Shown piece after piece: positions 63,801 through 64,000 of a DNA stretch of 64,000 nucleotides. This DNA comes from Chthonobacter albigriseus. Lineage in GTDB: Bacteria; Pseudomonadota; Alphaproteobacteria; Rhizobiales; Pleomorphomonadaceae. The stretch lies in NCBI RefSeq assembly GCF_013839445.1, contig NZ_JACDIT010000007.1, forward strand, positions 124,001 through 188,000, in the 5' to 3' direction. Numbering within the stretch: the first letter of the stretch is position 1; the number at the start of each line of letters is the position of its first letter. A program made the translations under genes and the position numbers. The notes under the pieces are model-generated. The model was not told the origin of the DNA. It ran no database searches and saw nothing but the letters and a program-made list of their open reading frames with translations.

Positions 63801-64000
63801 AAGGCGACATCGATTTCCGGCGGGACTCGCTGCGCCTGTCCGGTTCCTATCTCCCGGCGAGCGCGCTCGACAGCCTCCTCGGCAAGATCCCCATCCTCGG
63901 CCAGACGGTGTTCGCAGGGGGGCGGGCAGGGCTGTTCGGCGTCACGTTCCGACTGACCGGTCCGGTCGACGACCCGACGCTGTCGGTCAACCCACTGTCG
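60842..64000 (+). CDS. DUF3971/AsmA-like C-terminal domain protein (3'-truncated)
   Basis: The frame is open from TTG 60842 to the last base of the window (1053 codons) and continues beyond it. GGAAGG lies eight bases before the TTG. After a short Arg-rich cytoplasmic start there is one membrane helix (LAVAGLVLLLGLAIGALFV, about residues 28-46), then a very long beta-rich periplasmic part. The end visible here (GSYLPASALDSLLGKIPILG, then GLFGVTFRLTGPVDDPTLSV) is the AsmA/YhdP-like C-terminal motif. Proteins of this group are proposed to carry phospholipids between membranes. Confidence 0.92.
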   Translation, partial: MNSGPDPENGYEGAHHPTPRGRGRRWPLAVAGLVLLLGLAIGALFVRLLSGPLYTDLGTQRIATALAAAFGPEAQATVGVVGMRIAADFKPEIHLRDISVNVPGRASASIDTLAVTTSWATLLGRDTALKRVIVDHVFLETVENDAPIPAIPDLIATIDRGLGRTGLDYLDVDAITITRRSGETARRTVLEKAAVTAERAGERVEAVLVGEGLTGPWSVQASVGPGEGSSARLVDLQANGFDIADLGALAGETTPLAYGPATFTGRIGLTEGGAMVEGDGQLTVGPVEEGGEQAGVLLGRSRLEVRWRPEDRTLVIDPSPVVVPGGHGILTGTVGLPGGTGTSWPFKLKLIAHTGNTPTASGDLSGRYDPGAGELVVDQFTASGPGASFAAAMRFNHGRGHVAGALSGVFPTLSVDALKTLWPGAISPQARSWVTRHVSAGLIKDATVDLSVADDAVGGPGTAAALNFRFESLAFSPLDDGPPIINAFGTGTLVGNRLEITLDRGLVDLGQGRTLEAARGRFIIADIGPDPTIGEVELSLAGPAENAVALWERLPLSDDVDLPAASDAVSGSAEADIRLRLPLIKDIPASQVTFGGEVRFADLAIAEPMDGRTIRDGEITIALQGGMAAITGTASVDGVKAEIDIARPLKGNAGGSSAVRLVLGDDDRAKLGLDASGLLSGPVTVTVEDQKGTDGETLQQVTADLTKASISVPAIGFAKAKGKPGKATFTLRKTGSRTTVEAIVLEGGGARLEGSLALDGNGALVSAAFPRVRLSQSDRIAVKVTRADKGYKVAITGDRFDARTFIRQQWKKGDEGAEIGAPLELDIEVGSVTGWGEEALAGVNIAARVVDGRTRALSFTAQTAGGGSASATVTPAGGQRRVEIEAGEVGRLMRFLDLYPRIYGGRARVTGVIEPSGLFTATVDGSRWRIVEEPALARLSKAVTDGPAAGTTTADIKRLIFQIRFALGVLQIEDGIVRADTAGLSIQGDIDFRRDSLRLSGSYLPASALDSLLGKIPILGQTVFAGGRAGLFGVTFRLTGPVDDPTLSVNPLS

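Noticed and set aside
1-64000. tRNA, rRNA, CRISPR, transposase, integrase or prophage genes
   Set aside because: Looked for through TTCGAATCC-like T-arms, regularly spaced repeats and transposase motifs; none was found by eye. A tRNAscan/CRISPR search would confirm.

Overview
The window is a GC-rich stretch of an alphaproteobacterial chromosome, most likely Hyphomicrobiales (Rhizobiales). The pointers are: a ppk-ppx-rnd-aspS neighbourhood; an NDUFA12-like complex I subunit near a DUF2155 protein and aat; accC-accB-aroQ next to a DsbA-like protein; an RNase E with long disordered inserts; a BA14K-family protein; and AdoCbl-dependent ribonucleotide reductase as the only RNR present. Assignments rest on reading motifs, not on database searches. 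I see no rRNA, tRNA, CRISPR array, insertion sequence or phage gene. About 50 genes are packed densely, several with TTG or GTG starts.

Layout. 1-6.5 kb: polyphosphate metabolism (ppk cut by the window edge, ppx), RNase D and aspartyl-tRNA synthetase. 6.5-9.9 kb: two tandem, distantly paralogous secreted proteins of unknown function. 10.2-19.3 kb: an accessory and stress region with a membrane EAL phosphodiesterase, an exported glutathione peroxidase-like protein, BA14K, a DUF6455 protein behind a perfect FNR/FixK box, a CDF metal exporter plus a SelW-like CxxC protein, a short LysR regulator, an MgtC/DUF4010 membrane protein, MsrB and a Crp/Fnr regulator. 19.4-25.4 kb: the most unusual locus, a compact minus-strand operon encoding a SARP/BTAD-TPR regulator, a 73-residue protein, a YcaO enzyme, a TfuA-like protein and an 89-residue protein. 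It looks like a peptide or protein backbone-modifying system (thioamide or azoline type) of unknown product. 25.4-30.8 kb: DUF2141 protein, XRE/MmyB regulator, small membrane proteins, a CurA-type oxidoreductase and a LysR/epimerase pair. 30.8-35.9 kb: nrdJ with NrdR-like boxes upstream, and a single-domain response regulator. 36-42.3 kb: NDUFA12, nucleoside hydrolase, DUF2155, aat, a PepSY protein and a NarL-type two-component system; the PepSY promoter and the kinase upstream region share GGGA-N5-TCCC dyads. 42.4-64 kb: dusA, accC/accB/aroQ, DsbA-like, M48 protease, aminotransferase, rne, amidase, PBP1A, prfB with a classical programmed frameshift, M23 peptidase, DUF455, Bcp peroxiredoxin, and a large DUF3971/AsmA-like gene running off the right edge.

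How the genes work together. The right third is mainly cell envelope and core housekeeping (amidase, PBP1A, M23 endopeptidase, AsmA-like). Redox protection recurs (GPx-like, MsrB, Bcp, SelW-like, DsbA-like). The 20.8-25.2 kb YcaO-TfuA operon is the best candidate for an undescribed biosynthetic system. Its regulator is encoded first in the operon and is preceded by two 9-bp direct repeats with an 11-bp period, the geometry SARP activators typically use.
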